From contig NC_081411.1 in NCBI RefSeq assembly GCF_030272615.1, forward strand, positions 157,560,471 to 157,624,470: 64,000 bases of DNA, in the 5' to 3' direction. Source of the stretch: Cryptomeria japonica. Taxonomy: Eukaryota > Streptophyta > Pinopsida > Cupressales > Cupressaceae. Each line of letters starts with the position of its first letter. Positions within the stretch are counted from its first letter, which is position 1. The notes under the pieces were generated by a model. It saw only the letters and a list, made by a program, of their open reading frames with translations. It did not search any database and was not told the origin of the DNA. A program made the translations under genes and the position numbers. Positions 1-12,436 of the stretch are shown here, piece after piece.

Positions 1-604
1 AAAGATACTTCACACTTCTTCTCTTTTACAAAACATTTTATTTATAGAGTTTACAATGCACAAGAAAAGTGGTTTCTCAAGAACCATCAACATTCAATGT
101 ATCTTCTATAAATTTATAGAAACTTCCTTTGTGCATAACTCTTGCATAAATAATATTTAATACAAATATTATTTATTTCAAAAATTCAAGGTATCCAAGA
201 AAATCAAGTCTTCTACCAAAATAGAACTTTCTATATTTCTCCAAGTCTTCTTGTATGAAATATTTGGTCCCACCAAATTGCCTTCCCAAAATCATGCATA
301 TGAAAGGAAAACAAACTATGCAACCACTTGTCACAAGGAGGGAACTAATTTTGAGAGATTCCTCTCAAAAAATTTCTTAAAACTTCCCTCATTGTGACAC
401 ATGGCACACCTCTCTCTTTCTCCTCAATATTAATTGCATCCAATTTCCATTGGGCCCCACAATTTGGCTATGCACTTTGGGAATATTAAATATAAGATTA
501 ATTTATTAAAAAACTGAACAACAACAAAGGACCATTAAAATTATTTAACTTAAATATATCCGGGACTCCTAAGATTGAGTCACCTTAATCCCAACATATT
601 AAAG
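1..604. other. AT-rich DNA, no gene recognised
   Basis: No reading frame with recognisable protein content is visible on either strand. The stretch is AT-rich with C-rich patches near 360-470, a texture seen in degraded LTRs of this window. No terminal repeats or duplication could be identified. Confidence 0.5.
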
Positions 605-1275
605 ATGAAATTTAGAGTTCCATCATATCATAGTGTAATCTCACTCAAAAATTATCATTGTGTTGAAGGTCATATTTATAAGTTTTTCTCTATGCATTTC
701 AGTGAAGGTTTGCTAGTAGTTTGTAAGTGTAGTTTTGGGTTTTCTTCCTTAGATTGTGGTAAATTTTACAAAATATTAGAAGCTATATTTCACTATTTTT
801 ACATTATAAAAATTATAATTTATAATTGAGATGAATACTGTAAGTTTGATTAAGATTTAGTGTAGACAATGTAGTTCAGCAGTTCTTGTTGGCACCCTCT
901 TTAGGTGTATTTTGTGTATCTTTGTAATCTAAGTTGTAGAAGTTTATTGGAAGTGTTTTGGATTTTTAATTTTATTTATTATTATATTAAATAATTTATT
1001 GATAAGTTTGAATAAGTTTTACTAAAAATAATGTTGTTTGATAGTGCCTACCAACAACATATTTTGCATTTAACTTTGAGTAAATGTTGCGCAAGTTTTA
1101 TTGCTATGTAATATCAGCTTATTGTAGAAATTAAAGTGTTATTCATCGCTTAAAATCTATGAAATCTTTTACATGTTATTTTGTGTGAATTTATTTGCAT
1201 ACAAGTTATGATTGTTCAATCAAATCCTTTAGCAAAGTTTGATGAATTTCTAGAGTTTGGGTAAAGATAATTGTT
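605..1275 (+). repeat. LTR-like dispersed repeat, copy 1
   Basis: This block aligns by eye with 23045-23740. Shared landmarks occur in the same order: AGAGTTCCAT, CTCACTCAAA, TTTTTCTCTATGCAT, TTTGCTAGTAGTTTGT, AAGATTTAGTGTAGACAATG, ATTGATAAGTTTG and AATCAAATCCTTT. The copies differ by many substitutions and small indels. A non-coding repeat of about 650 bases with one copy beside copia debris fits a diverged LTR or solo LTR. No clean TG...CA ends or target duplication were found, so class and strand are inferred. Confidence 0.6.
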
Positions 1276-2179
1276 GGGTTTTTTTTTTTTTTTTAAGATC
1301 TGATATAAATTATTTGTAAGGGATATTATAATGGTAAAAGAGTCTTGATTTCTCTATCTTAATTCTTTACACATACTCATATTTAAAAAGGTACATTTTA
1401 ACATATTTTATTTCTTCTAAGTTGTTGATCATGGGAGCATTCTATAGATCTCTCTTCAAGGGTTTGAAAAATTGATATGTTTTTATCTAAAATGTCAATA
1501 TGGTTTGATGATTATTTTATGAATATGTATAATTTTTAAGGAATCCCTCACATTTCATGAATATGGAAAAGGGAAAGATATGCCTCTTGAAGGAGAGGTT
1601 TTCATAATTTTTTACGAGTTCTTTTTAATGAACAAATTTCAAGTATCATTTGAAGAATATTTCATGAGAAGAACAAAAGAAGAAGAAAATTTGAAAAAGG
1701 ATTTAAAAACCATGGAGAAAGAAGAATAGTTTAGGGTGGAATCACAAGGTGTGATGAACAAAGAGAAGAAGAGAACAAGATAATGAAGAAATTAGAGAAA
1801 AAGATGAATTAGAGAAGAAAAAAAAGAAAATCATAGAGCTAGAGGTTAAAGGTAATAAATATCTAATTTAAAAAGATATTTTAATAATTTATAACAAAAT
1901 TTCACATCAAAAAAATAATTCTTTTGATCAAGTTAATAAAAAAAAAGTGTTGCATGTTTTGAAGTGTACAGATTTGAAAACTTTAAATTCCAATGAATTT
2001 TAAAGAAATAGTTATTAGTTATTAAGGTCCTAGGTAATGAAAAAATGAAGATGAAACACAACGGTTTCAAAATATCAGTTTAGAGAAGAATGTTGATTTT
2101 TGAAATAAATCCAAGGAGAGAGTCACTTTAAGTTACAAACATAGTTGTGATAATGATAGCTCAACAAATTATCTTTTGT
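1276..2179. other. AT-rich DNA with purine-rich patch
   Basis: Mostly AT-rich sequence with a T tract near 1278-1294. A strongly purine-rich patch at 1670-1850 would translate on the plus strand to a lysine/glutamate-rich, coiled-coil-like peptide broken by several stops. It may belong to the decayed frame that follows. No domain is recognised. Confidence 0.4.
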
Positions 2180-2817
2180 CAAATGAGGATGAGCTTTGTA
2201 CTTGCAACAAAATGTATTAAAATATTTCAGATTCATTACTTTCTATGCTACCAAAAAATGGTTATCATCATGGAGAGAATAAAATAAGGGTAGATCATTT
2301 TCCAATGGTTAAAATTTCTCTACACATAAGAATATGGGATCCAAGTGATTTGTTGAGGATTAAAATGGTTAGAAGCACTATTGAGATAACCATCCCTTCT
2401 GTTTGGAATGAAAGGAAGTTCACTAAAATTCATATAGGTTTTGTTGTGCTTTCCGACCATATTATGAAGGATCAATGTTCACTGTTTTTGGAACACTCGT
2501 GAAAACCAAGCACTACACTTGAAGACATGATTTTTGGTAGTAGTCTAATGGAGATAGACACAATGAGATTCTTATCATGAGAATGTGTTAAGGGAAAAAG
2601 GTGTCATTTTGATGTTGTCAATTTTATTATAAAGTGTGGAATGGTACTTTTAAAATCAAGCTTCATGCAACTTTGTTACGCTAGGATATATGGATTTTAC
2701 AAGATGAATAAGATTGTAGAGGCTGGCTTCATTGTCCCTAGCATAAAGGTCGTAGGGTAATCATACTTGGAACATGTCAATTATACTTCATTTATGAAGG
2801 GGATGGAATGAAATACG
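2180..2817 (+). pseudogene. Decayed reading frame of unknown function
   Basis: One plus-strand frame stays open for about 210 codons with only a few stops (near 2500, 2578, 2758 and 2809). The longest open piece is 2245-2502. The composition is normal for a soluble protein, with phrases such as RIWDPSDLLRIK and TKIHIGFVV; further on the frame reads TLEDMIFGSS after the first stop. I recognise no family. The sparse stops and unshifted frame suggest a once-coding region, perhaps an extra ORF of a retroelement, since the flanks are repeat debris. A host pseudogene cannot be excluded. Confidence 0.35.
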
Positions 2818-2929
2818 TTGATTAGGAAATTTTAAGTTGATTTTACATGATCATGATAACAATGATGTGGTTTCTTCCAATTAGGAGATTTAACATGATA
2901 ATGTATTGGGTTTGAGGGTTTATTTTTAT

Positions 2930-4260
2930 CTACTTGGGGGATTATTTACCTTTTTTTTATTGTGGGCCTTGAATCTAGGGTTGTCTATAATTCCCTTTGC
3001 TTCAATGCTGGTCTGGGCCCATGTATGACCTTTTCTTATAGTCATTGGCCCTATGGTGGCTACTTGTAGGGGTCTCAGTTGATACCTGGGGGAACTCTCT
3101 TAATCTCTTGGTGCTTATGTTGTTAATATCTACTACCTATTCTACGTTTCGGGATTTCTAGTTGTGCTTTGGGCCGTGTTATAGACCTCTTTAAGTGATT
3201 GTTCTATGTTGGATGTCCCTCCTCTCCATTTGGGTGCTAGTGATGGGTTCTTTTTCTAGTGTAGGAGTGTGGAGGGTTCTTCCTGTGACAAAGGGTTTTT
3301 GGTTGCGTCTTTTCAGCTCGAGACATTTCTCTGCTCTATTTTGGACATTGTGGCATCCTCGCTGTATGTACTTTCACCAACTCTCCCTTGTGTGTTTCCT
3401 TTTGAGGTGGAAATTGTCTAGTTGGGGTTTGGTTGAGGTTTTTGGAGTTTTGGGTATTGCGTGGTTGAGGGAGTTTTCTCTGGTTTTTTCTCTCCTAAGA
3501 TGGTGGGTTTTGACCTTGATGCATACTTTGGATGTCAAGAGTATGTGGGTTGATGTGGTTTTCCCTATGGAAAATGGATTTTCTTCAAGAGTTAGTTCAC
3601 TACTGAGAGCGGTTTGGATTTGGATGATGTTAAGGACTGTTTACCGTACGAGAGATTAACGAAAGAGGGCTTTTCTTCCTTTTTGCTTGCTTTGCCAGTT
3701 ATTTTTGACTTCATGTGGAAGTTCCTATGGAGGTGGATATTTCTTTTTTAGCTACTACATTTAGCTGGTTATTTTCCCTTTCGTTTATTTCAGCTATTGT
3801 TATTAGCTGGTTATTTTCCTAGATCATCGTTTCTGAGTGCCTGCCAAAACCATGTGTTTTGTTGAGATCTTTGTGGTCTCCTTCCTTGGCTGGGAATGTC
3901 TTTGTTCAAGGTGGTCCTTCATGCAAAAGGTTATGGGAATCCTTTCAAAACTAACTATTAGTTTTATATATCCTTGGGTAGTTTATTTCCGGGTTTTTGT
4001 TTGGTTAATGGTATGGGGTTCCTTCCATAACCCCTCTATTGTGATTATGTGGATATTTGTTAGTTCAAAACCCTTGTTCCCACAATATTGAGGCTTCGGT
4101 CAATGCCTCTCTTTTAAAAAAGGGTCTTCTCTTATTTGGTGCTCTAGTTGGGTGCTCCAGTCAAAAGCCTCTCTATAAAAAGGAGGTTCCTCTTTTTTGG
4201 TGTTGGTGACCTCACTAATTGTGAATTCCCCTATTATTTTAAGGGTTTGGGTCATCTCCC
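2930..4260. other. T/G-rich compositional island
   Basis: This stretch is visibly richer in T and G on the plus strand than its neighbours and contains a 154-codon open frame (3195-3659). Its translation is dominated by W, F, L, S and V, as expected from T/G-rich DNA, and shows no motif. Imperfect internal repeats occur, such as TTAGCTGGTTATTTTCC at 3761-3820 and two AAAAAGG-containing segments at 4110-4190. It may be the LTR or untranslated part of an old element. No coding function is claimed. Confidence 0.35.
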
Positions 4261-5459
4261 ACTTTGATCAATCAGAAGAATGATGCGAAGAACCATATGG
4301 TTCAATGGTTACAAGTTAAGAATAAAATACAAAAATTCATAGGATGTCACTTCATATTTGAATATGGTAATGGAGCAATCTCAAGTTCAGCTGAGAAACA
4401 TATAATTCACTTTGTTTTATCCCATTCCTTTAAAATTCACATAAAATGCTTTCTAGTAGTATGTTGGATAAAATATTCCAAAATATCATTAAACTGGAAG
4501 CTAATGTGCATCTAATTTATTTGAAGATATATTGTCATGCTTGAGCCAAGTTATTGATGCTCAAGGTATACATAAAGATGCAAGACAAGAAGGTTTAGAA
4601 GGGATTGAAAAACAAATCATCTCATGTCATGTGCATATATTTATTGTGATTTATGTGCTAAACACTCCATATATTTATTGTGATTTTTCTCCAAATGGAG
4701 TGTGAAATTTCACGAAAATGAATAGAATGGATTTCAATGCAAATATGAGAAACCAAGGAATTTGAGTTCATTAAATTATAAATTTTAAAGAATGTATTCA
4801 TAAGATATGTTAGGGATTAAACATAAATTGTGTTTTGAAAGAATTTAGATTTCCTATGGTTCATGTTATATATGTTTGGGTGGTAGATTTTATTAAATGG
4901 AGAATCTGAATTGGGTTTAATGAAACACATAAACATGCATTACAAGTGAAGGTAATAGATCACATTTTCAATATGTTTACTTCTTGGTGTATTATTTCCA
5001 TCCATAGAGGACAATGGCAATTCCAACATGGCCAATTTTGTTGATGATGCATTTTCCACTAACATTCTAAATGGAAATGTGAATAATGTTTGGTATGTCT
5101 GAATGAATGATTATCTTCTGAAGGAGTTTTATTTTGGTTACTCGGAGTGCCATGCAAATAACGTTTCTATTGTAAGATCATTTTTCTACTATATTTTACT
5201 TCCACTAGACCAATCCACATGGCTGAAAATGAATTCCCACAAGTTGAAAAGATTACTATATTTTCATATTATGTATATTAGCAATGTTAAGGTGAAAGAA
5301 AGGTATTTTTTGAAAATATGTATTGGATTTGGTTCTGATTGTATTGGATGTTGTAGTAGTTCTAATAGAAACAAAAAATAAATTCATAACATCACCCAAT
5401 TCATTATAAATTTGAAGTATAAATTGCTCAATAACATTGTTTTTCTAGCTATAGATCCA

Positions 5460-6650
5460 AGTCACTATTTGACTTGTAGTGAAAGATTGTCTTGGTATTC
5501 TTTCAAGGAGGAAACTACTAATCATGTCAATAATTTATCTATCGTGGTAGAACATGTCATGGAATTATTTTCTACCTTCATGTTGAGATGAGAACAGTTG
5601 GAGAAGATACATTAAAAAGAGAAGCTCCATTAAAGGCTACAAGGAAAGCACATAAGACAAGTTCTAAATCAAATTATGATACCGATGAAGAAGTTGCAAA
5701 TATCATTAGAAAATATAAAAGGGTTTTTGACAATTATAAAGGAAAAATTCCTTTTAAACAATTCAATTGTGGGAAGATTAGAGACTTTTCTTCATGTTTC
5801 CTTATGAAAAAAATGGCAAAGATTACAAAGAAGACTTTAAGAAAAAAAACAAAAATTATTTTTTTCAAAGAAAAAGAAATGTTTGTATATCAGAGAAAAA
5901 GACATCATTAATTCATAAGACAATAATGAGAGTGTATCAGATGTTGAAGAATGTGAAAGTTTGTTCATGGCCGTTGGATCAATTGTTGAGGATCAAAGTA
6001 GTGATGTTTCAAATGAGGATGAAGGAGAACAACAAACTTATGACCTATGCATTGAAAGAAAATGAAGCATTGAAGAAAGATATTTAAGAATGTAATCAAA
6101 TGGTTATCACTCTAAAAGCTAAAGCTTAAGAGGCCAAGAAAATAGAAAATAAATTCTAATTTTTTTGTTGACATTTGAAGGATGTTTGATATTAGAAACA
6201 TATGTAGTGGCTTTGCAAAATGACCTTCAGTACTACAAAAGTGTGTCTGAAAGAAGATTAAAATTTGTGAAGTGTTTTAATATGTTGAATGAAATGTTAT
6301 TCTATTAAAGGGTAGATAAAAACAAATCTAGTTTCGGTTTTGACAAAGGTAAAAGCTCTGCAACAAGTAATACTTTCAACAAGAATATTAATAATGATGC
6401 TTTTGTTAAATTCCAAAGATAGAGAATGTATTCACAAAAGTTTCTTCCTATTTCAAGAAACATGTTTTATCCCTATTTTTATGGTTATTGTATCTTTTGC
6501 AATTATTTTGATCATAGAGTAGCCAATTGTAGGGCTATGTCAAGTAGGAAAACTAGCTTTGTTAGTAGAAATTCTTTTGACTATTTAAAGGATTTCAATG
6601 TAATTTGTTATAAGTGTCAAAATGTTGGTCAAATTGCAAGAGTGTAACAT
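5460..6650 (+). pseudogene. gag: copia Gag remnant (zinc knuckles)
   Basis: The remnant encodes the nucleocapsid part of a copia Gag, which coats the element RNA in cytoplasmic virus-like particles. The start of the clear match, at about 5588, reads EMRTVGEDTLKREA, a typical lysine/glutamate-rich Gag linker. KIPFKQFNCGKIRDFSSC (about 5752-5805) is a CCHC knuckle that has lost its first Cys and its His. After a charged, helix-prone stretch (to about 6150), another frame gives an intact knuckle, YCIFCNYFDHRVANC (near 6488-6531, C-X2-C-X4-H-X4-C), followed by CYKCQNVGQIARV (near 6609-6647) with His replaced by Gln. At least three frames are used and stops are frequent, so it is long dead. Confidence 0.75.
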
Positions 6651-6766
6651 AATTTTTTAAGAACAAAGAAAAAATGGGATAATATTTTTGATTCATCTTG
6701 AAAGTTTTAAGAAAGAAGTAGAAAAGTGTGGAAAAAGAAAGAAGGAAATTTTTATGGTTGTTTAGA

Positions 6767-6934
6767 CTTCTTTGCATGCAAAAGGCATAACCTTTGGATA
6801 ATAAAAAGTGGTTTCTCTAATCACATGATTGGTGATGTGTGACAAAGGATCTTCTTTGCATGAAAAAGGCATAACCATTGGATAATAAAAAGTGGTTTCT
6901 CTAATCACATGATTGGTGATATGTGACAAAGGAT
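6767..6934 (+). repeat. 84-bp tandem duplication across protease site
   Basis: Two adjacent 84-base units (6767-6850 and 6851-6934) are nearly identical, differing at only a few positions. Each encodes the decayed protease active-site block WIIKSGFSNHMIGD. The unit is exactly 28 codons, so the duplication kept the frame, though each copy also carries a stop codon. Confidence 0.9.
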
Positions 6935-7120
6935 ACATGGTAACTTTTAATGTTCAAGGGTGTAAACTTAGAGAAATTAATTTAGGAAGGTTGATTGCTG
7001 AAGGGAAAAGAATAGATAGAAATGTTTATGATCTGAAAAAGGTAAAAGGTAAAATTTGTTGTTTGTTAGGGCAAGTTGATGAAAGTTGGCTCTGACATAT
7101 ACATAAGCTCAAGGTTTTGG
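6781..7120 (+). pseudogene. pol: copia protease / pre-integrase remnant
   Basis: WIIKSGFSNHMIGD is the copia protease motif WIIDSGCSNHMTGD with the catalytic Asp changed to Lys and the Cys to Phe; the tandem duplication places it in the sequence twice. It continues into a pre-integrase segment (6913-7095) that ends LLGQVDESWL. In intact copia proteins this is followed by the His-rich integrase zinc finger. Here the similarity stops and the 3' end of the element follows directly, so integrase to RNase H have been deleted. Confidence 0.7.
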
Positions 7121-7378
7121 TTTCTTCTTCTCTTTGATTCTTTTTTAAAGGAAAGCATCTACTCAAGGGGAGCATTTTATTGTTTTATTTGATGTCCCTG
7201 CCCCTTTGTAATTGATGTCAAAGGGGAGAAATTTATGATGATTTATTTCAAATACATTGTAAATGTTGTTTTTTGCAGCGTTATTTCATGTGTTTTAGAT
7301 TTTATTTTTGCAAATTCTTAGATTGTTGTTCATTGATGCTCAAGTTGGATTTGTTTCATCAATGCAAAAGGAGGAGAT

Positions 7379-8480
7379 TGCTAGCCAATTTATCAATGAT
7401 GTCAAGGTGAATTAGAGAATCCAATATATTGCATGAAATCTACAAAAATCCTAATATGATATATGTAGGTTGAATTGACAATAAAGGAAAAACAAAAACC
7501 TTTGATATTTAAAATACTTTGTATTGACCAATTTTCAGATGACTGGAATTTGTGTGTTATGCATTTGAGTTTCAGATTGTGTCATCATGTACCATGATAT
7601 TAGAGATGCCTATGAATACATCGTAGAGATTGAAATAATGTTTATGAACATGTTTTACATCATATTGATATGTATGTTAGTTATTTTGATAGGAAATATT
7701 TATTGTAGCAAACATGTTATGTCAGAGAACTCATTAATTACATCTTGTACAAAGAAATCTATAGAAAGTCTGAGGATTATGTGTAGATTAAGTGTGAGGA
7801 TTAAGTGTGAGGATCTATAGAAAGTGTGAGAATTATGTGTAGATTGCTAAAATTAAGAATAAGATGCATTGAGCATTTATCATTGGTAAATAGTAGAGAC
7901 ATATCATTTATTTGCACTCAAAATGTATTTATAATTTCCTTTATATAGAAAAGTATGTTGCCATTGGGAGAAACTCGAGTGGTTAATGGATTTCATCATG
8001 TGAAGATTGAAACAACATATTTTACTAAGACTGTGTGGAAATTTTCTGGTACAAAGTGCAAAAGAGGCTAAACATACATTGTGTACTTAAAAGATTGCCA
8101 AAATAATGAAGAGAATATAAGAATGAAGTTGTGAGAAGTTTAGAAAATATTGAACAAAAAGAGATTCATTATAATCAAAATTTTATTTTGAAATGTTTTG
8201 TGATGTATTAAATACTTCTACAAATAACATTATTTTTGAAGTAAGATGTTTTGTCAATGAAACTTGTAATTCAAAAATATTGGTTGGTACTCAATCTAAC
8301 AACTTGGTGCTTCCATTGTAGTTGGTGCTTTCAATAAAGGTATTTTGTTATTCCTTAGAGTTGGTGCCCTTAAATCATTATACATAATTTTATTCTTGAG
8401 GCTATATTAAGACAAAATATCCTAGCAACATTTCTCACTATGGTTTTTTTTCCATTCTAGGATTTTTCTTGTATATCAGG
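7379..8480 (+). repeat. Probable 3' LTR of degraded copia
   Basis: A purine-rich tract GCAAAAGGAGGAGATTGC at about 7361-7378 is followed by a TG-starting, non-coding stretch. A second tract, GTCAAAGGGGAGAAAT, lies near 7216-7231. This is the usual layout of a copia polypurine tract and 3' LTR. A short repeat cluster with TCTATAGAAAGTGTGAG-like units occurs at 7755-7845. The right end is undetermined because no partner LTR was found. Confidence 0.45.
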
Positions 8481-9170
8481 TGTTGAAGTTTCTCTAGCTA
8501 ATTTACTCTCTTTTCATTTTACCATTTTAATTTAGATCATGACCAAAGTTTTAATTGATTCTATTGATTCACCCACATAGAAGAATTGCATTCTACAAGA
8601 TGCATTTTCTAATATAATCATTATGAAGGTTGCATAAATTAGATTGATATCTTTAACAAAGATTGAATGGCCTCATGGTCTAGTAATCTTGGCTATAATG
8701 CAAATACTATGTTCTAGGAAGGGGTTGTTAAGAGGAGGTTATTGATTTTAAAATATGAAAAGAATTCTATAGAACTTCTGGTATTATAGAGAAATAGGTT
8801 ACACATTAAACATCATCCTCAAAATATTAGAGAACAAAGTACTCATTGAAGAATCTTCAAGATGATTAGAGAGAATATGAAACAACATGTAGGTAGATGA
8901 TTGCAATTTATTTTTAAGTTCAACATAATTGGATATTTTGGCAATAGAAAATTGGAAAATGGTTCTAATTTCTTGAGGAAATTTTTTTTCGGAAGGGAGG
9001 ATTTGTCATGACCTTTTTTTAATTCTTTTCTAAAACTAGGAATTAGTATAAATAGTAAGTCTTGTTGTTTGAAATAGTAAATCAAGAACTTATGGATAAA
9101 CTAAGAAATTTTTTCTTTCGTGGTCATATGATTAAATATTCTTTATTTTTAAATTAATAAATGAATTTTG
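8481..9170. other. AT-rich DNA, nothing recognised
   Basis: No recognisable coding frame, terminal repeat or RNA gene is seen on either strand. The only notable texture is runs of T and A. Confidence 0.5.
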
Positions 9171-10326
9171 GTAGCGTCATAAATTGTACACCCTTAATTT
9201 GGTGGTACAATTTCACGCTTAGGTTAGCACTCGCCTTAGTGTGTTGCATTTTGAATTTTTAAATTCCCTTTAAGCATTTAATTAATCAATTTAATTTAAT
9301 CTAAAGTCCTCTCTTATCACCACACACATCATAAAATTGGGCTCTTAATCCTAAGTCTGATCCTTTTTATTTTATACTTTTTAATTAATTAATTCATGAA
9401 AACCCTAAATAGGTCCTATTTCAACCTTCAAGGCCAAATTTTCCATATCTAAACACCTTGAATTGTCAGATCAAGTTCTGGATCGCCTTATAATCATGAT
9501 ACTTTGTGTCGAAAAAATTTGGTCAGACCAAGATGATTCATCGTGGTCCTGAATTTTTCTCCCCGAATTTAGGGATCATGTTTTGGTGGTATTATAATTT
9601 TAAATCCATCTTTGTGTGAAAATGTATAAATTTTAGGTTATCCTATGATCAAAAACAAAGTTAGGCTTTCATACATATATCCTTCCTTTCCTCATTTGAA
9701 GGATCTAACAACTCTAGCAAATGAATGAGCCACTTATGAAGTGCAAGTGCAGGTTTAAATGAAGTCTTCAATTAGGAAATCAAGAATTTTATCAATTCTT
9801 CATCAAACATTTTCATCATCAATTGAAGATTTGAAGATATTGAGGAATAATAGGAGATCACCAACTATTGATTGGCTTGTACCTCTCCCTTAGGGTTTGA
9901 TATGGTTTCATGTTATTTTCATATCTTTATATGAGTTTCACAATAATTATTTTCACTTCTACATTATTGCTTTCACTCCATTAATTCATCTGTGATTTGG
10001 ATCATTCTCATTTACATTATGATCATTCAGGGTTTGTAATCAAGATAGGGTAGAACTCTAATTTTGCACTCTACCTCATTAAGATTTTGTAAACACATGA
10101 GATTATTGGATAAACACACATTTAAATATTTTATTGGCTATTTGTGGAAGTGCAAATCACCAAAACAAGGGGTTTGACTAAGGCAAAACCCCATATAGCC
10201 ACCTAAACACTATTTTTCAAGTTGTAGGTGCAGGTACAGAGATCCGAGGGAGAAACAAACTTCAGGAAAGACAAAACTTGTAGGTATAGATCTAGATCCA
10301 GAACCATGTCTCAGACTCCTAGGAAT
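9171..10326 (+). repeat. Gypsy-like LTR and leader (element E, left part)
   Basis: Non-coding, AT-rich DNA begins near a 12-base imperfect inverted repeat (AAATTGTACACC / GGTGGTACAATTT, 9181-9213) and runs into a less AT-rich leader around 10200. The leader continues seamlessly after removing two later insertions: ...CTCCTAGGAAT at 10326 joins GGGGCGCCCAGC at 14586, which joins ACCTTGGTCC at about 22335. This shows that it was one sequence before the solo LTR and copia A inserted. Assignment to a gypsy LTR plus 5' leader is an inference from texture; no primer-binding site was identified. Confidence 0.4.
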
Positions 10327-10743
10327 GTCTAATGCCCCGCCAGGAAACTCCGAAGGGTTAAAGCTAAAACACTCAAATGGAGTGCAAATATTTTTTTTTA
10401 TAATTATAATAAGACACAACATTAAGATACAATGGAGTTATCTAATGCTTAGATAACACAACGAAAGACTAAACGAACCTAAGGAGTTTCCCAATGTGAT
10501 TATGTAACTTAACACCTAACTCAATTCGCGACATTTGATCCAATTAAGCAGGATATCTTAATTAAATGTTATTACTTGAAACATGGATATAATTTGTTCA
10601 GTGAGTTAACGTTATAGAAATTAGGAAGCGCTCATCTATTATGGTTGAAGATGAGGCTAACATGAGGAAATTTTACCCATAGAAGTTAAAACATAGATCA
10701 CGTGTAAATTCATCCATTAAGGTTAAAATATGGTTAACTTGAT

Positions 10744-11160
10744 GAGTCTATCCATTTTAGTTACAATATAGCTAATATAATGAAGTTTGTTTATTAAGGT
10801 TAAAATGTACATAACCAAATGAGTTCATCCATTATAGTAAAATATAGTTAATAAGGTGAAGTTCATTTATTTAGATTGAAATGTAAATAACCAATGAGTT
10901 CACCCATTATAGTTAAAGTAATTGCTAAGAAGATGAAGTTCGTTAGTTAAGGTTAAAATGTAAATAACCAAATGAGTTCATCCATTACAATTGAAATATA
11001 GCTAATAAGATGAAGTTCATTTATTAAGGTTAAAAGGTAAATAGCCAAATGAGTACATCCATTGTAGTTAAAATATTGCTAAGAAGATGAAGTTCATTTA
11101 TTAAGGTTAAAATGTAAATAACCAAATGAGTCCATCCATTATATTTGTTATCCATTCATT
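10744..11160 (-). repeat. About 77-bp tandem repeat inside solo LTR
   Basis: The landmark GAGTTCATCCATTA recurs, with small changes, at about 10744, 10821, 10896, 10974, 11051 and 11128, a spacing of 75-78 bases. Each unit also carries AAGATGAAGTTCATTTATTAAGG and AAATGTAAATAACC in degenerate form. At least five units are visible, with weaker copies to the left. Confidence 0.85.
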
Positions 11161-12319
11161 ACATTCAATTTTGCATTAAACTCATACCATGCATCTTGTT
11201 CCAAAATGCTCTATTAACATCATCATAACTATGAGGTCTTTTCATACATAGTTATTTTCATTAACATTAATAGAGTACATTCCTTTATGATCCATTTATT
11301 ACATTTAAAAGACGACTACATACATGCATTACGATAATTCTCATCTAACCCACTTATACATTCTATCAAAATGCCATCCATACATGCTAACACTAACCAT
11401 GAAACATAAGAACAAAAGAATCACATAACACCAAGACGGTATCGGAGTTCACCCCTAGTGGGCTACATCTTCGAGTCTACTCAACTGTAAGACCCCTCTG
11501 ATCATTTAAATAAGTTGAGATTACATAAGGTTCATGTCATTTACATTCCTTCCTTTTAGGCGAACATAACCAATATACAAATGACCACATCGGTCAAGAA
11601 ATCCTAAATGATCCCTACATAGAAACAGATCCAACTGAGTACATTAAAAGATAATACAAAGATCCATTGTCTGATGGTACTGTAACTAGGAGCTTGACCA
11701 ACCTAGGGCCAACCATAATTCAGCCAGACGATAGGGTCTAAACAAACATAACAGGGTCTTGCCATTACTTTAACAAAAGCGAATACATAAGTTAAACTTG
11801 CAAATGCAGAAATCGGAAATGACCATCTACTTCCATATTGTTTAAACGTTACATTCAATCCAGTTTTCTAATAGATCCAAGTTGTTTTCTATCTATCTAC
11901 TTTGTCTAAAAACATGACATTTATGGTTTACTAACTTGCTATATTTCATTAACATCATACAATAACATAATTACGTTATTATGAGTTTCCAAACAACAAT
12001 CACAAGAATATAATTAAATAAACATTTATCAACTAAAAATACAATATGCATTTTCAAGTACTACTTCATTTCCATTTTTTATCAAAAACGATAATCAAAT
12101 ATCATCTCTTGCAACACACATATAGACTTTCCAAAAAACAAAATATAAATTTGAAAAGAAATAAAGTCGATGATCATTTCCGCAAATAAATTGATACCTC
12201 CTTGCATACATATAGGAAAAAGAGCAATTAAGTATTAATTAACATATATATTAATCCACCATTAATAAAATATATACTAATTAATAATAACAATAACCTT
12301 ACAAATTAAGTATTAATTA

Positions 12320-12436
<117 letters not shown>

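Larger units (their letters stand above)
4900..8480 (+). mobile_element. Degraded Ty1/copia element, internally deleted
   Basis: In order along the plus strand are gag remnants with zinc-knuckle traces, a decayed aspartic-protease site, a pre-integrase fragment, a copia-style 3' internal end with purine-rich tracts, and a probable 3' LTR. Integrase, reverse transcriptase and RNase H are missing between about 7120 and 7200, so the element carries a large internal deletion. No matching 5' LTR was found upstream; the left limit is therefore arbitrary. The gag layout (charged coiled coil followed by several CCHC knuckles) resembles that of element D. Confidence 0.75.

Noticed and set aside
3195-3659. 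154-codon open frame in the T/G-rich block
   Set aside because: Composition follows the base bias (W, F, L, V, S) and no motif is seen; not called a gene.
10744-11160. CRISPR-like regular repeats
   Set aside because: Units are directly tandem without unique spacers, in a plant LTR.
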